Source: Melioribacteraceae bacterium
GTDB taxonomy: Bacteria > Bacteroidota > Ignavibacteria > Ignavibacteriales > Melioribacteraceae
Length of the DNA stretch: 43,900 nucleotides
Assembly: GCA_026983955.1 (NCBI GenBank)
Contig: JALSTB010000120.1
Location: 1-43,900 of the forward strand
Direction of reading: 5' to 3'
Part shown: positions 23,661 through 32,843 of the stretch, piece after piece
Position numbering within the stretch: position 1 is the first letter of the stretch
Layout of the letters: each line of letters opens with the position of its first letter
Notes under the pieces: model-generated
What the model was told of the DNA's origin: nothing
The model's database searches: none
The model's input: only the letters and a program-made list of their open reading frames with translations
Program-made: the position numbers and the translations under genes

Positions 23661-26135
23661 TTATTTTAACAATGTCATTTTACCCGATTTACGCAATACC
23701 TTGCCCGTATTACTTTTAAAGGTAACAGTATAAATATAATTGCCCGAGCTGACTTTTTCACCGTAATTATTTATGCCGTTCCATTCAGTCTTGTATAAAC
23801 CGGCTCCGGCTTCAATTGTTTCCGTGTAAATTGTTTGTCCGAGCGAATTATAAATTTTCAAAGTTACATTACCGCTGGAAGGCAAATTAAAACTAATGAC
23901 CGTTGAAGGATTAAAAGGGTTCGGGTAATTCGGGTAGAGTGTGAATTTGTTCGTGATTGCCAATCCACCGTTATCAACCGAAACGGGCTGTTCGAAAAAT
24001 TCAATTATTTTCTGCATCAAACTTATTCTTGAATTTTCAGGATAAACGGTTTCGAATGGCACAGCAAGGTAAACCAACTTTCCGGGGGAGCTGCCGCCCG
24101 GGAAAATGCCTTCGAAAGAAATTCCCGCATAACCGTTGGCAGTGGAGACATTGACGTATTTGAAAATATTTTCCGCCCCGTTAATTGCTTCAATTGCATC
24201 GGGCCAATCCACATCGAAAGTTCCGTGGGTTCCGTTATCGAAAGTCATTGCCTGAAGAGTTGAAAACAATGAATTGCCTACCGGTTCAAAGGAATAGTAA
24301 GTGGCTTTTTGTCCGTTCGGTGCATCAGCAATGTAATTTGCCTTCAAATATTGATGATAAAACACGACATCGGCCGAACCGCCTTTCGCTTCCAAATCCC
24401 AACCAATTTCCGCACCGCTTACAAAAAACTTACCTCCGTGCTTGAGGTAATTTTCAACCGTGTCTTGTTCAATAGCGTTGAACGTTTCATCCGCAGTACT
24501 TTCGTCGCCGAGAATCCAAATAACAATAGAATAATTACTCAATGAAATTTTACCTCTGAAAACCGCTTCGTTTGAAGCCGAGGCAAATGAATGCCCGCTT
24601 TGCAATAACGGCAGACCGTATTTGTTAATATAATTTCTGGTATTGTAAACAGTTCCCGCATTCCGGTCGAATCCGTTAACAATAAGAATATCCGTGCCGG
24701 CTGATGGCAATGCACCCAAGGTTTCGGTTTCTTCCGAGTCACCGGAAACGTTATATGCTTTAACTTTAAAATAATAAACAGTATCCGGACTCAATCCGTT
24801 CACATAAATGTCCGTTCCCGTAACGTATAGCGGTGAATTAAAATTCACACCGTCCGTACTCTTAAAAATTTTGTACCCTGCCGCTCCTTGTACCGCCGAA
24901 TACTGCACTCTAACCGTATTTGCACTCTGAACAATAATGCGTAAATCTTGCGGAACACCGGGCGGAGGCAGTGCACCGCTTCCGAATCTGTAATCGATCA
25001 AATTCCACAGTTCCGTTCTGTTTCCGTCGTAATTCAATGCCCACATTCCAACACCTTTCAAGTCGTACGCTATCGCAAGATCGTATTTCAAACTCAGACT
25101 AGAATCGTTATCGTACCACAATTGATGCCACTGCCCGTCGTTCCAACGGGTCCACGGGGTTTTGTAATTGGTTGACCACAATTCACCGTAAGTAGCGGCA
25201 GTTTGGATATAAGAGCGGTAGCGCGGACTTTCCACAAAATCCGTAACCGGTGCACCTTCTGCGGAACTTGAAGTTTTAAAATGAGTGCCGAAATAAGGAA
25301 CACCCAAAATTAATTTTTGCGGATTGCTTTGCCTGACCGAAGCATATTGCGAAACCACCGTATTGGTTACGTTGTAATTGCCTCCGGTCAAAGGTGAAGT
25401 TGGTCCGGCATTTGAACTCCAGCTACCGAAAAAATCGTACGCCATTATGAAAATATAATCGCAACTGGCGGCAAGCCCGTCCAAATTCCAATAACCGCCC
25501 CAATTGACTGCAGGTCCGGCAAACGAAACCTCTTTTCCAGGAAAAGCGGCATGCACGGAATCGGTTAGAGCCTTCATAAAACTATTAATTCGTGAACCCC
25601 TGTCTTCTGCGTAAAGTCCTTCAAAATCGACGTTAACACCATCCAAATTATATGAGGAAATTTTGGCTTTAACATTGTTAATAAAGTTTTGTTTATACGA
25701 TTCGTTTGTGAGCAAGCCCCTTATTTCATCTTTATCGAAATTGACGGCAACCATAATTATCTTCACACCGTTGGAATGTGCGGAATTAATTACATCCGTC
25801 CACGGCCAACCGGCGGGATTGCTGATTGTCCCATTAGCCGAAACGGAAAAATCGAATGCGGCGATGTGCGTGAGTAAATCATATCTTAAATTGTTGTGTG
25901 CACCGTTCAAATATTCCCAATCCGGTAAATAGCCGAATACGGTTTTGGACAAGCCTGCAACTTTTGTTTCGTCAAGCGGGAGAATTTTTTCTTTTGTTAA
26001 ATTTGTTTTATTTAGAATTTTAATATTCTTCCCGAATCTCTGCCAATCTTCTTTATGAATACTGTGGAACTCTTGTGCAGTTATAAAATTTAAGTTTATC
26101 AGAAAAGCGAAAAGAAGAAATATTTTGGTTGACAT
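23661..26135 (-). CDS. Secreted GH18 glycosidase (SleL/YaaH-like) with FN3 and type IX sorting domain
   Basis: The ATG at 26135 is used; the only earlier frame-start is a TTG two codons upstream. The signal peptide is STKIFLLFAFLINLNFITAQ. The ~824-residue protein has a GH18 TIM barrel at residues ~65-395: VFGYLPDWEYLNG, LLTHIAAFDFSV, then the catalytic stretch LDGVNVDFEG with Glu172, FIMAYDFFGSW, LILGVPYFGTHF and GVGMWALNYDG. Asn in place of the middle Asp is usual for the SleL/YaaH branch, which cleaves peptidoglycan N-acetylglucosamine links. An FN3 domain (PPGVPQDLRIIVQSANTVRV), a ~200-residue glutamine-amidotransferase-like or hydrolase-like region (IVNGFDRNAG...YSIVIWILGDES) and a sorting domain (PNYPNPFNPSTVISFNLP) follow. 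It heads the five-gene wall operon. Confidence 0.88.
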   Translation of the reverse strand: MSTKIFLLFAFLINLNFITAQEFHSIHKEDWQRFGKNIKILNKTNLTKEKILPLDETKVAGLSKTVFGYLPDWEYLNGAHNNLRYDLLTHIAAFDFSVSANGTISNPAGWPWTDVINSAHSNGVKIIMVAVNFDKDEIRGLLTNESYKQNFINNVKAKISSYNLDGVNVDFEGLYAEDRGSRINSFMKALTDSVHAAFPGKEVSFAGPAVNWGGYWNLDGLAASCDYIFIMAYDFFGSWSSNAGPTSPLTGGNYNVTNTVVSQYASVRQSNPQKLILGVPYFGTHFKTSSSAEGAPVTDFVESPRYRSYIQTAATYGELWSTNYKTPWTRWNDGQWHQLWYDNDSSLSLKYDLAIAYDLKGVGMWALNYDGNRTELWNLIDYRFGSGALPPPGVPQDLRIIVQSANTVRVQYSAVQGAAGYKIFKSTDGVNFNSPLYVTGTDIYVNGLSPDTVYYFKVKAYNVSGDSEETETLGALPSAGTDILIVNGFDRNAGTVYNTRNYINKYGLPLLQSGHSFASASNEAVFRGKISLSNYSIVIWILGDESTADETFNAIEQDTVENYLKHGGKFFVSGAEIGWDLEAKGGSADVVFYHQYLKANYIADAPNGQKATYYSFEPVGNSLFSTLQAMTFDNGTHGTFDVDWPDAIEAINGAENIFKYVNVSTANGYAGISFEGIFPGGSSPGKLVYLAVPFETVYPENSRISLMQKIIEFFEQPVSVDNGGLAITNKFTLYPNYPNPFNPSTVISFNLPSSGNVTLKIYNSLGQTIYTETIEAGAGLYKTEWNGINNYGEKVSSGNYIYTVTFKSNTGKVLRKSGKMTLLK

Positions 26136-26266
26136 AATCAAATCCGGAAAATTAGTTAAAATATATTATCGGGAACACAATATAAAAATTAATCCCCGAT
26201 TTATTTGGATAAAAAAGCAATAATGAATATTTTATCCGGCGATAAAACTAAAATAAAGGAGAAACC

Positions 26267-26782
26267 ATGATTTCGCAAAAGATGGAAGAAGAATTAAACA
26301 AACAACTGAACGAAGAACTGTTTTCATCTTATCTCTATCTTTCCATGCGCGCATATTTCGAAGATAAAAACTTAGCGGGTATGGCTCAATGGATGAAGTT
26401 GCAAACCGAAGAAGAAAATTTACATGCCATGAAATTTTTTGATTATATTGTGCGTGTGGGCGGAAGGGTAAAACTTGAAGCGATTAAAAAACCGAAGTTC
26501 ACATGGAAATCCCCTCGGGCGGCTTTTGAGGATGCACTTAAACATGAAAAATATATTACCGGAAGAATTAATTTTTTAGTCGATTTGGCTTACAAAGAAA
26601 AAGACCACGCGACGGCAACATTTCTGAATTGGTTTGTTGACGAACAAGTTGAGGAAGAAGATACGGTTTCGAAAATTGTGGATAGTTTCAAACTTATCGG
26701 AAACGACCCGAGCGGTCTGTTTTTACTTGACCGTGAACTTTCACAGAGGAACACAGCCGGTGCCGGTGAACCGGAAAATTAA
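26267..26782 (+). CDS. ftnA: Ferritin
   Basis: This 171-residue four-helix-bundle protein has the usual length for bacterial ferritin. Ferroxidase ligands appear in LNEELFSSYLYLSM (Glu18 region), QTEEENLHAMKFFDY (Glu50 and His53 region), DALKHEKYI (Glu94 region) and FVDEQVEEEDTV (Glu127 region, Gln130). It oxidises and stores iron in the cytoplasm. An AAAGGAG ribosome-binding site sits seven bases before the ATG. It stands alone, divergent from the GH18 operon. Confidence 0.94.
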   Translation: MISQKMEEELNKQLNEELFSSYLYLSMRAYFEDKNLAGMAQWMKLQTEEENLHAMKFFDYIVRVGGRVKLEAIKKPKFTWKSPRAAFEDALKHEKYITGRINFLVDLAYKEKDHATATFLNWFVDEQVEEEDTVSKIVDSFKLIGNDPSGLFLLDRELSQRNTAGAGEPEN

Positions 26783-26849
26783 TTTGTCTTTTTAAAATAT
26801 TTTTTTGTAAAATTAAGTTTCAAAAATAATTTTTTTGGAGATTAACAGA

Positions 26850-27089
26850 ATGTCGCGTAGATGTGAAGTAACAGGAAAAAGACCAATAAGCGGAAGTAAT
26901 ATTTCGCATGCCCATAACGTAACCAAAAGAAGATTTTTACCGAATCTTCAAAAGAAAAGAATTTGGGTTAAAGAGCTTAATAGATTCGTTACCGTTAAAT
27001 TAAGTACAAGTGCATTGAGAACAATTGCCAAAAACGGTACCGGCGAATTGGCAAAATTAATCAGAGAGAAAAAAATTAAAGTGAGATAA
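26850..27089 (+). CDS. rpmB: 50S ribosomal protein L28
   Basis: This 79-residue protein matches L28 throughout: [23 protein letters not shown], then [15 protein letters not shown] and [15 protein letters not shown]. The ATG at 26850 is chosen because it gives the conserved start and has GGAG nine bases upstream; an in-frame TTG at 26835 overlaps that ribosome-binding site. It is part of the large ribosomal subunit, with its own terminator downstream. Confidence 0.96.
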   Translation: MSRRCEVTGKRPISGSNISHAHNVTKRRFLPNLQKKRIWVKELNRFVTVKLSTSALRTIAKNGTGELAKLIREKKIKVR

Positions 27090-27116
27090 ACATCTTTATA
27101 GCCTCCTTTTTTTGTG

Positions 27117-27139
27117 CCCGGAATTTTTCCGGGTTTTTT
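27117..27139 (+). terminator. Rho-independent terminator of rpmB
   Basis: CCCGGAA and TTCCGGG form a 7 bp stem with a 3-base loop at 27117-27133, followed by six T. It lies 28 bases after the L28 stop. Confidence 0.88.
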
Positions 27140-27246
27140 ATTTTAAATCCGTATTCCCGCAAAATCTTAAATTTCCCATCACTTCAATCATTAGCCTGAG
27201 TTTATTATCTTTAATGTTAATTTTTCAGTTAAAAGGAGTAACAGCG

Positions 27247-28623
27247 TTGAAAAAATTTATCTTTCCGGTTCTGGTATTCTTTACAACCGTTTTGTTTTCA
27301 CAAACACCATTAATAAACGATAGCAAAAGTGAAGAAGTTGTAAAAAAAATAGTGAGCACCTCTCTTGAAAATTGGACAAGCTACAAATGGTTGGGCGAAC
27401 TTTGCAAAATCGGTCCGAGACTAAGCGGATCGGATAACTCCGTAAAAGCGATAAAATGGGCAAAAGCCAAGATGGAAAGCATGGAACTCGATTCCGTTTG
27501 GCTGCAACCGTGCAAAGTACCGCACTGGATCCGTGGCGAGGAAAGGGCGCTTTTAATCAGCGACAAATTGAATTTATACAAGGAATTGAAAATCACCGCG
27601 CTCGGCGGAAGTGTTGGAACGGAAGGCGAAAAACTGATTGCACAAGTTATCGAGGTACGGAATTTCGATGAATTGAAAAAATACGGGGACAAAATTAAAG
27701 ATAAATTCGTTTTTTACAATGTACCTTTCGCAGATACTTTGATAAACACATTTGCCGCTTACGGCAGAGGTGTAAGATACAGGGTTTACGGCGCTATTGA
27801 AGCGGCAAAATACGGAGCAGCCGGAGTAATAGTCCGTTCCGTAACTTCCAAATACGATAGCATTCCGCACACCGGCGTAATGCTTTATGCCGATTCGTTA
27901 AGAAAAATACCCGGCGTTGCAATCAGTCAACAAGACGCCGACTTTTTGAGCGACATTATTCATTTGGATAACTCATTGCAAGTCGGGTTGAAACTCGGTT
28001 GTAAAAACCTACCGGAAAGTACATCTTACAATATCATTGGAGAGATAAGAGGCAGTGAACATCCCGAAGAGATTATTTTGGTCGGTGCGCATCACGATAG
28101 TTGGGATGTTGGTCAAGGCGCTCACGATGACGGAGCGGGTGTTGTGCATTCCCTCGGTGTTTTGTCTTTATTTAAAAAATTGAACATTAAACCTAAGCGT
28201 ACAATCCGCTGCGTGCTTTTTGCAAATGAAGAAAACGGCTCGCGCGGTGCAAAAGCGTATGCGGAATTTGTTCAGAACTCGAACGGGAAACATATTGCCG
28301 CAATTGAATCGGACAGAGGCGGATTTACACCGCGGGGTTTTCATGTCACTACCGATTCACTCACATTAAAAAAGTTACAAGAATGGTCACCGCTTTTATC
28401 CTCTGCGTTAATCGATTGGATAAGACCCGGGGGCAGCGGTGCGGATGTTTCAAAGTTAAAAAATGTAAAAGCCCTATTCGGATTCGTACCGGATGGTCAA
28501 CGGTATTTCGATTTGCACCACTCGGCTCACGATACATTCGATAAAGTTCATCCGAGGGAATTGGAATTGGGAACAGCAGCAATTGCTTCTTTAGTTTACC
28601 TAATTGCGGAAAAGGGATTGTGA
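27247..28623 (+). CDS. M28-family zinc aminopeptidase, secreted
   Basis: The TTG at 27247 is the likely start: it has AGGAG upstream and opens a signal peptide (KKFIFPVLVFFTTVLFSQ). Longer in-frame starts would begin inside the L28 terminator. The 458-residue protein has a PA-type insert (VFYNVPFADTLINTFAAYG...AAGVIVRSVTS) and an M28 catalytic domain: VGAHHDSWDVGQGAHDDGAG (zinc His and bridging Asp), FANEENGSRGAKAYAE (catalytic and zinc Glu), IESDRGGF (zinc Asp) and FDLHHSAHDTFD (zinc His). It resembles PSMA/plasma glutamate carboxypeptidase relatives and probably removes N-terminal residues from peptides in the periplasm. Confidence 0.9.
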   Translation: MKKFIFPVLVFFTTVLFSQTPLINDSKSEEVVKKIVSTSLENWTSYKWLGELCKIGPRLSGSDNSVKAIKWAKAKMESMELDSVWLQPCKVPHWIRGEERALLISDKLNLYKELKITALGGSVGTEGEKLIAQVIEVRNFDELKKYGDKIKDKFVFYNVPFADTLINTFAAYGRGVRYRVYGAIEAAKYGAAGVIVRSVTSKYDSIPHTGVMLYADSLRKIPGVAISQQDADFLSDIIHLDNSLQVGLKLGCKNLPESTSYNIIGEIRGSEHPEEIILVGAHHDSWDVGQGAHDDGAGVVHSLGVLSLFKKLNIKPKRTIRCVLFANEENGSRGAKAYAEFVQNSNGKHIAAIESDRGGFTPRGFHVTTDSLTLKKLQEWSPLLSSALIDWIRPGGSGADVSKLKNVKALFGFVPDGQRYFDLHHSAHDTFDKVHPRELELGTAAIASLVYLIAEKGL

Positions 28624-28676
28624 ATAATGCCCCTTGCAATCCGGGAGGCAAGGATTGCAAAGGGCTGCGGTATTCA
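28621..28676. terminator. Extended imperfect palindrome between convergent genes
   Basis: TTGCAATCC (28634-28642) pairs with GGATTGCAA (28652-28660), and outside one mismatch GCCC (28629-28632) pairs with GGGC (28662-28665). TGAATA (28621-28626) pairs with TATTCA (28671-28676). The structure fills the 58-base gap between converging genes and includes the M28 stop codon. There is no T-run, so it may act as a transcript-end stabiliser or bidirectional block rather than a standard terminator. Confidence 0.6.
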
Positions 28677-28681
28677 GTCAC

Positions 28682-29887
28682 TTAACGCAATGCGGAGCGT
28701 CCGGTTTTTGTTTTTTCCTTTTTCCTTACAATCCCTTTTTTCTTTTTAACCTTTTCATATAAATTTGTTCTTGTCCTAAAAGTTTTACCGTAGTTTTTTC
28801 GAACGGTTTTTCCCGGTTCACGACTTTCAATAACCTCCCTTCTTTCTTTTAACCGGAAGTTATCCTTCTTCACCTTGCGTGAAGGTCTTCTTTCAATTCC
28901 TTTACTTTCGTAACGGCTTAATTCACCTACGGATTTTTTTACTCTTTTATTTTTGTTAACGAAAACCGGAGCGGATTTTTTGTTACTTCTTTTGCTTATA
29001 ATTTCTTTCTTTACTGTTCCCGGATTTCTATCGCGTTTTACTTTAAAGCCTAATTTACCGGTTCGCAAGGAAGTTTTACGTGTGGATTTTTTGATTTTAA
29101 TTTCACCTTTGCGCTTGAAGGATTCCACTTCCCTTTCCGATGGTCTGAATACCCTGATCTCACCCGGGCGCTTTATTTCCCGTTTTGCAAAGTGAGAGCG
29201 TGAAGAAACGGTTCGTAATTTGGTTTCGCGCACTCTGAAATTTCCTCTCCGTTCAACAATCCGTCTGTCAATACCGTAATTAATAATCCTGCCGTTCCTT
29301 GCATAATAATTTGTTCTGTATTTCGTTCGCGAGTATATCCGGTAGTTGTTGTTTTCAATGTAGATATTTACGTTTGGTCTGCAAAAATTATTATATCTTA
29401 CAAAATGCCAATACGTGTATGGGGTTCTCCATCTAACGGAAAAACGTATACCGGCATTTACGTCGAATCTTGCATAAGGCGGCAGCGGAGCCCAACCGAT
29501 GTAGAAATCGTTATATCGCCATTCAACCCAAGCCGGCGCCCATTCGTAACCGGGTAACCATAACCAGCCGTAGTAATCGTCGTAAAACCATCTTCCGTAA
29601 TGGTAAGTTGCCCATCCAAACGGTTCGTACGATTCCCAATACCAACCGTATTCCGTCCAAGCCCATCTGCCGATAGTATAAGGTCGCCAATTATACGGCA
29701 CATCGTAAGGATGCCAAGCATAAACATTGTAATCAATCTCTATCCATTCGCCGTAAGGTTCAAGCGAAAAGTAAAAATAATCGAAATCAATGCCGTAACG
29801 GTAGCGGTTGTAATTATGCGCTTCGCCAGTTTTAACTGTGGCGAAGGAAATTAATATTAAAGTTATAATAAAAATTGTCTTTTTCAT
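28682..29887 (-). CDS. Secreted Trp/Tyr-rich protein with basic C-terminal tail (DUF6600-like)
   Basis: The 401-residue protein has a signal peptide (MKKTIFIITLILISFATVKTGEA). Residues ~40-165 are extraordinarily rich in Trp and Tyr, with repeated phrases such as EPYGEWIEIDYNVYAWHP, GRWAWTEYGWYWESYEPFGW, YGRWFYDDYYGWLWLPG and APAWVEWRYNDFYIGWAPL. This pattern is that of the DUF6600 group of FecR-associated secreted proteins. The C-terminal ~200 residues are strongly basic (many Arg and Lys) and of low complexity, possibly binding polyanions such as lipopolysaccharide, polysaccharide or nucleic acid. Function is unknown. The family name is from memory. Confidence 0.72.
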   Translation of the reverse strand: MKKTIFIITLILISFATVKTGEAHNYNRYRYGIDFDYFYFSLEPYGEWIEIDYNVYAWHPYDVPYNWRPYTIGRWAWTEYGWYWESYEPFGWATYHYGRWFYDDYYGWLWLPGYEWAPAWVEWRYNDFYIGWAPLPPYARFDVNAGIRFSVRWRTPYTYWHFVRYNNFCRPNVNIYIENNNYRIYSRTKYRTNYYARNGRIINYGIDRRIVERRGNFRVRETKLRTVSSRSHFAKREIKRPGEIRVFRPSEREVESFKRKGEIKIKKSTRKTSLRTGKLGFKVKRDRNPGTVKKEIISKRSNKKSAPVFVNKNKRVKKSVGELSRYESKGIERRPSRKVKKDNFRLKERREVIESREPGKTVRKNYGKTFRTRTNLYEKVKKKKGIVRKKEKTKTGRSALR

Positions 29888-30100
29888 TTTACACCTCGCG
29901 GTTGTTTCAACACTTGAATTGCAATGACCGTACCAACCAAATAAATTCCGGTTTTCGAACGAAAAGAACTTCGCGCATAAAGCTGATTGTACAATTTTGT
30001 AAACATTTCATTTTTTTTGAATACAACTCATACCGCATTGATACGTAACCATAATTTTTGGTATCTTTCAAACGCAGTCAATAATTTTAAGGGTAAAACA

Positions 30101-31771
30101 ATGAAAATATTTGTCAACTCAGCTTTCATTTTAATATTGTTGTTCACGGTTTCCTGCACAAAACAGGAGAATAAAATGTTACCTAACGAAGAAGCGAAAT
30201 TAAAAGCAAAGATAGAGCAATTCGCACCGGTAAAAATCACTTACGATCATTCTTTATTAAATGAACGTCAAAAAGAAGTAGTAAAACGGTTGCACGCCGC
30301 CGCTCAATTGATAGATTCAATTTTTCTGCGGCAAGTCTATTCCAAAAATTTCGAAATAAAAAAACGTTTGGAAAATTCGAACGATCCGCTTGATAAATTA
30401 CGGCTGGAATATTTTAAAATTATGTTCGGACCTTTCGACCGTCTCGATCATAATAAACCGTTTATCGGCAACGAAAAGAAACCGCTCGGTGCAAACTTTT
30501 ATCCGGAAGATATGACAAAAGAAGAGTTTGAAAAGTGGGTTAAAGAACATCCTGAAGATGAAGAAAGTTTTACATCCGAATTTACGGTAATCCGCCGGAA
30601 AGACGGAAAGTTAATTGCCGTTCCCTACACTGTCGAGTATCAACCCGAACTTGAACGGATTGCATCACTGTTGGACGAAGCGGCGGAATTTGCCGACAAT
30701 CCATCATTAAAAAAATATCTTACTTTACGAGCCAAGTCGTTCCGGACAAACGATTACTTCGAAAGTGATATGGCTTGGATGGATTTGAAGGATCACACTA
30801 TTGAAGTAGTAATTGGACCTTACGAAGTTTACGAAGACGAACTTTTTAATTACAAAGCTTCTTACGAAACATTTTTAACAATTGTAGATCCGGCCGAAAC
30901 CCGGAAGTTGAAAAAATTTGCCAGCTACCTCAATGAAATGGAAAAGAATTTACCCATTCCGGACGAGCATAAAAATTTCGGAAGGGGTTCCGAATCACCA
31001 ATAGTGGTTGTGCAGGAAATTTATTGTGCCGGCGATGCAAAAGCCGGCGTACAAACTTTGGCCTTTAATTTACCCAATGATGAACGCGTGCGTAAAGCCA
31101 AAGGTTCGAAAAAGGTAATGCTTAAAAATATTCACGAAGCAAAATTTGAAAAATTGCTCAAACCGATTGCGGAAATTGTTTTGGTCCCTGAGCAATTGAA
31201 ATTCGTTACGTTCGATGGATTCTTCAATCACACTTTAATGCACGAAATGTCCCACGGAATCGGTCCGGGTTTTATCACGGTTAACGGCAGAAAAACCGAA
31301 GTTAAAAAAGAATTGAAGGATACATATTCGAAACTTGAAGAATGCAAAGCGGATATTTTAGGAATGTATAACAATATTTTCATGATTAAGCAAGGTGTCT
31401 TCCCTCCCGAATTTGAAAAAGACATTTGGGTTACTTTCCTTGCCGGGACGTTCCGCTCGGTTCGTTTCGGAGTTTCGGAAGCACACGGTGGCGGAAATGC
31501 AATAATATTCAATTACCTGTTGGAAAATGGGGCTTACCAATTCGATGAAAAAACAGAAAAGGTGAAAGTTAATTTCGATAAGATTTACAAAGTGTTAACA
31601 GACTTGGCAAACAAAGTGTTAATGATTCAAGCAACAGGTGATTACGAAGGTGCAAAAAAACTAATTGCCCGTTACGGAATTGTCACTCCCGTTATGAAAC
31701 GGCTTGTTAACAAACTGAAAAATCTGCCGGTTGATATTAAACCTGAATTTGAGATTGACGGGAACAAATAA
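30101..31771 (+). CDS. M49-like (dipeptidyl-peptidase III family) zinc peptidase lipoprotein
   Basis: The ATG at 30101 is chosen because it gives a lipoprotein signal (MKIFVNSAFILILLFTVSC, Cys19) and follows AAGGG; a longer open stretch upstream lacks support. The 556-residue protein has a gluzincin site, HTLMHEMSHGIGPG, and downstream LEECKADILGMYN, matching the HExxH / EECxAD pair of the dipeptidyl-peptidase-3-like group. True DPP III has HExxxH, so this belongs to the HExxH branch. It is probably anchored in the periplasm and trims dipeptides from peptides. It is divergent from the Trp/Tyr-rich protein. Confidence 0.85.
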   Translation: MKIFVNSAFILILLFTVSCTKQENKMLPNEEAKLKAKIEQFAPVKITYDHSLLNERQKEVVKRLHAAAQLIDSIFLRQVYSKNFEIKKRLENSNDPLDKLRLEYFKIMFGPFDRLDHNKPFIGNEKKPLGANFYPEDMTKEEFEKWVKEHPEDEESFTSEFTVIRRKDGKLIAVPYTVEYQPELERIASLLDEAAEFADNPSLKKYLTLRAKSFRTNDYFESDMAWMDLKDHTIEVVIGPYEVYEDELFNYKASYETFLTIVDPAETRKLKKFASYLNEMEKNLPIPDEHKNFGRGSESPIVVVQEIYCAGDAKAGVQTLAFNLPNDERVRKAKGSKKVMLKNIHEAKFEKLLKPIAEIVLVPEQLKFVTFDGFFNHTLMHEMSHGIGPGFITVNGRKTEVKKELKDTYSKLEECKADILGMYNNIFMIKQGVFPPEFEKDIWVTFLAGTFRSVRFGVSEAHGGGNAIIFNYLLENGAYQFDEKTEKVKVNFDKIYKVLTDLANKVLMIQATGDYEGAKKLIARYGIVTPVMKRLVNKLKNLPVDIKPEFEIDGNK

Positions 31772-31772
31772 A

Positions 31773-31881
31773 TTACTCAAGTTGACCATTTATTAATTCG
31801 GTTATTTTTCGGTTTTGCCTTCGACCTCACGACTTAAGGCGTGGGTTAACGCTTATAAAATTCAGCGGTCAACTTGAGTAA
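31773..31881. repeat. Perfect 15 bp inverted repeat in a convergent gap
   Basis: TTACTCAAGTTGACC (31773-31787) and GGTCAACTTGAGTAA (31867-31881) are exact reverse complements separated by 79 bases with no gene. The interior contains a smaller imperfect stem (CTCACG/CGTGGG, near 31825-31848). It starts directly after the M49-like stop codon. It could be a folded transcript end or a small mobile repeat. Confidence 0.6.
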
Positions 31882-32043
31882 GTTAATTTTGTTAAAATTA
31901 AAACCGGTTTTGGATGATTATTTATTTCTTATATGAATAAATTTGGTAAATTAAATAATTTACTTGTTTTTTACCGGATCAAAATACCGTTTACTTTTTT
32001 GCGGAAGGGACTAAAAACCGCCATTGTGTTCCTTTTTTTTTAA

Positions 32044-32691
32044 TTATTTAAGTTTAAAAGTAACCGGTACCACAATTCTAACGTTAACTGCCTTGCCACG
32101 TTGTTTGCCGGGTTTGAATTTTGTGGTTAGAACGGCACGAACAGCAGATGAATCGCAACCCATACCGATACCTTTAATCACATTAGCCTTCTCCACTATT
32201 CCGCTTTTATTAATAAATGCTTCCACGAATACTTTTCCTTGAATGCCTGTGCGTTTTGCAAGCTCCGGATAAATTATTTTCTTTTGTATTGCTTGAAGAC
32301 CGCCAAGCGGTTCGGGTTGTTCTTCCACCGGTTTGAAAATAAAAACCGGCTCTTTGTCTTCCGTTTCTTCCGGAGGCGCGGGCGGTTGTGCAGGTACGGA
32401 TGGTAACAATTCATTACTTTCAATTGGAATGTCCTCCAAAATTTCATCTGCCGGAGCTTCAACAGGCACCGGAGGTTCAGGCGGTGGCGGCGGTTCTTTA
32501 ATAGATGTGTTTATTACATCTTCCGCTGTTATAATTTCCGGTGGCTCCGGAGGTGCAACAGGCTTTTTGGCTTTAACATTAAAAACTTGAAAGGCGGTTA
32601 TCACAAGACCAATCGAAATTGCCAAGCTGATTTCAAACATACGTTTGTATTTTAATTTTAAATCGGATTTGGGATTTTTAGAAAGGGACAT
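32044..32691 (-). CDS. TonB-family energy transducer
   Basis: The protein has 215 residues, one N-terminal membrane segment (about 24-40, ISLAISIGLVITAFQVF), a Pro/Glu-rich periplasmic linker (PPPPPEPPVPVEAP), and a C-terminal TonB_C domain (GGLQAIQKKIIYPELAKRTG, then GKVFVEAFINKSGIVEKANV and VVPVTFKLK). It passes proton-motive energy from ExbB/ExbD to outer-membrane receptors. GGAGG lies upstream of the ATG. No ExbB/ExbD genes are in the window. It resembles the TonB_C domains of the MORN protein nearby. Confidence 0.9.
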   Translation of the reverse strand: MSLSKNPKSDLKLKYKRMFEISLAISIGLVITAFQVFNVKAKKPVAPPEPPEIITAEDVINTSIKEPPPPPEPPVPVEAPADEILEDIPIESNELLPSVPAQPPAPPEETEDKEPVFIFKPVEEQPEPLGGLQAIQKKIIYPELAKRTGIQGKVFVEAFINKSGIVEKANVIKGIGMGCDSSAVRAVLTTKFKPGKQRGKAVNVRIVVPVTFKLK

Positions 32692-32843
32692 AAAGCCTCC
32701 GCTTGTTTATTGGACAAACTTTAATTGTAACTGATTAAGTTATTAAGTTGAGGAAAGTACAATAATAATTATTAAACTACTCTGTATCCGGTTTGTTCCA
32801 TTGAAATGTCAATTTCAGAAAATATTTTATCAATACCGTTTTT

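Noticed and set aside
23661-26135. Inactive GH18 because of Asn in the DGxDxDxE motif
   Set aside because: Asn at that position is usual in the SleL/YaaH branch and the catalytic Glu is present.
27112-27246. Longer N-terminus for the M28 peptidase
   Set aside because: It would begin inside the L28 terminator hairpin and bury the signal peptide; the TTG at 27247 has a good ribosome-binding site.
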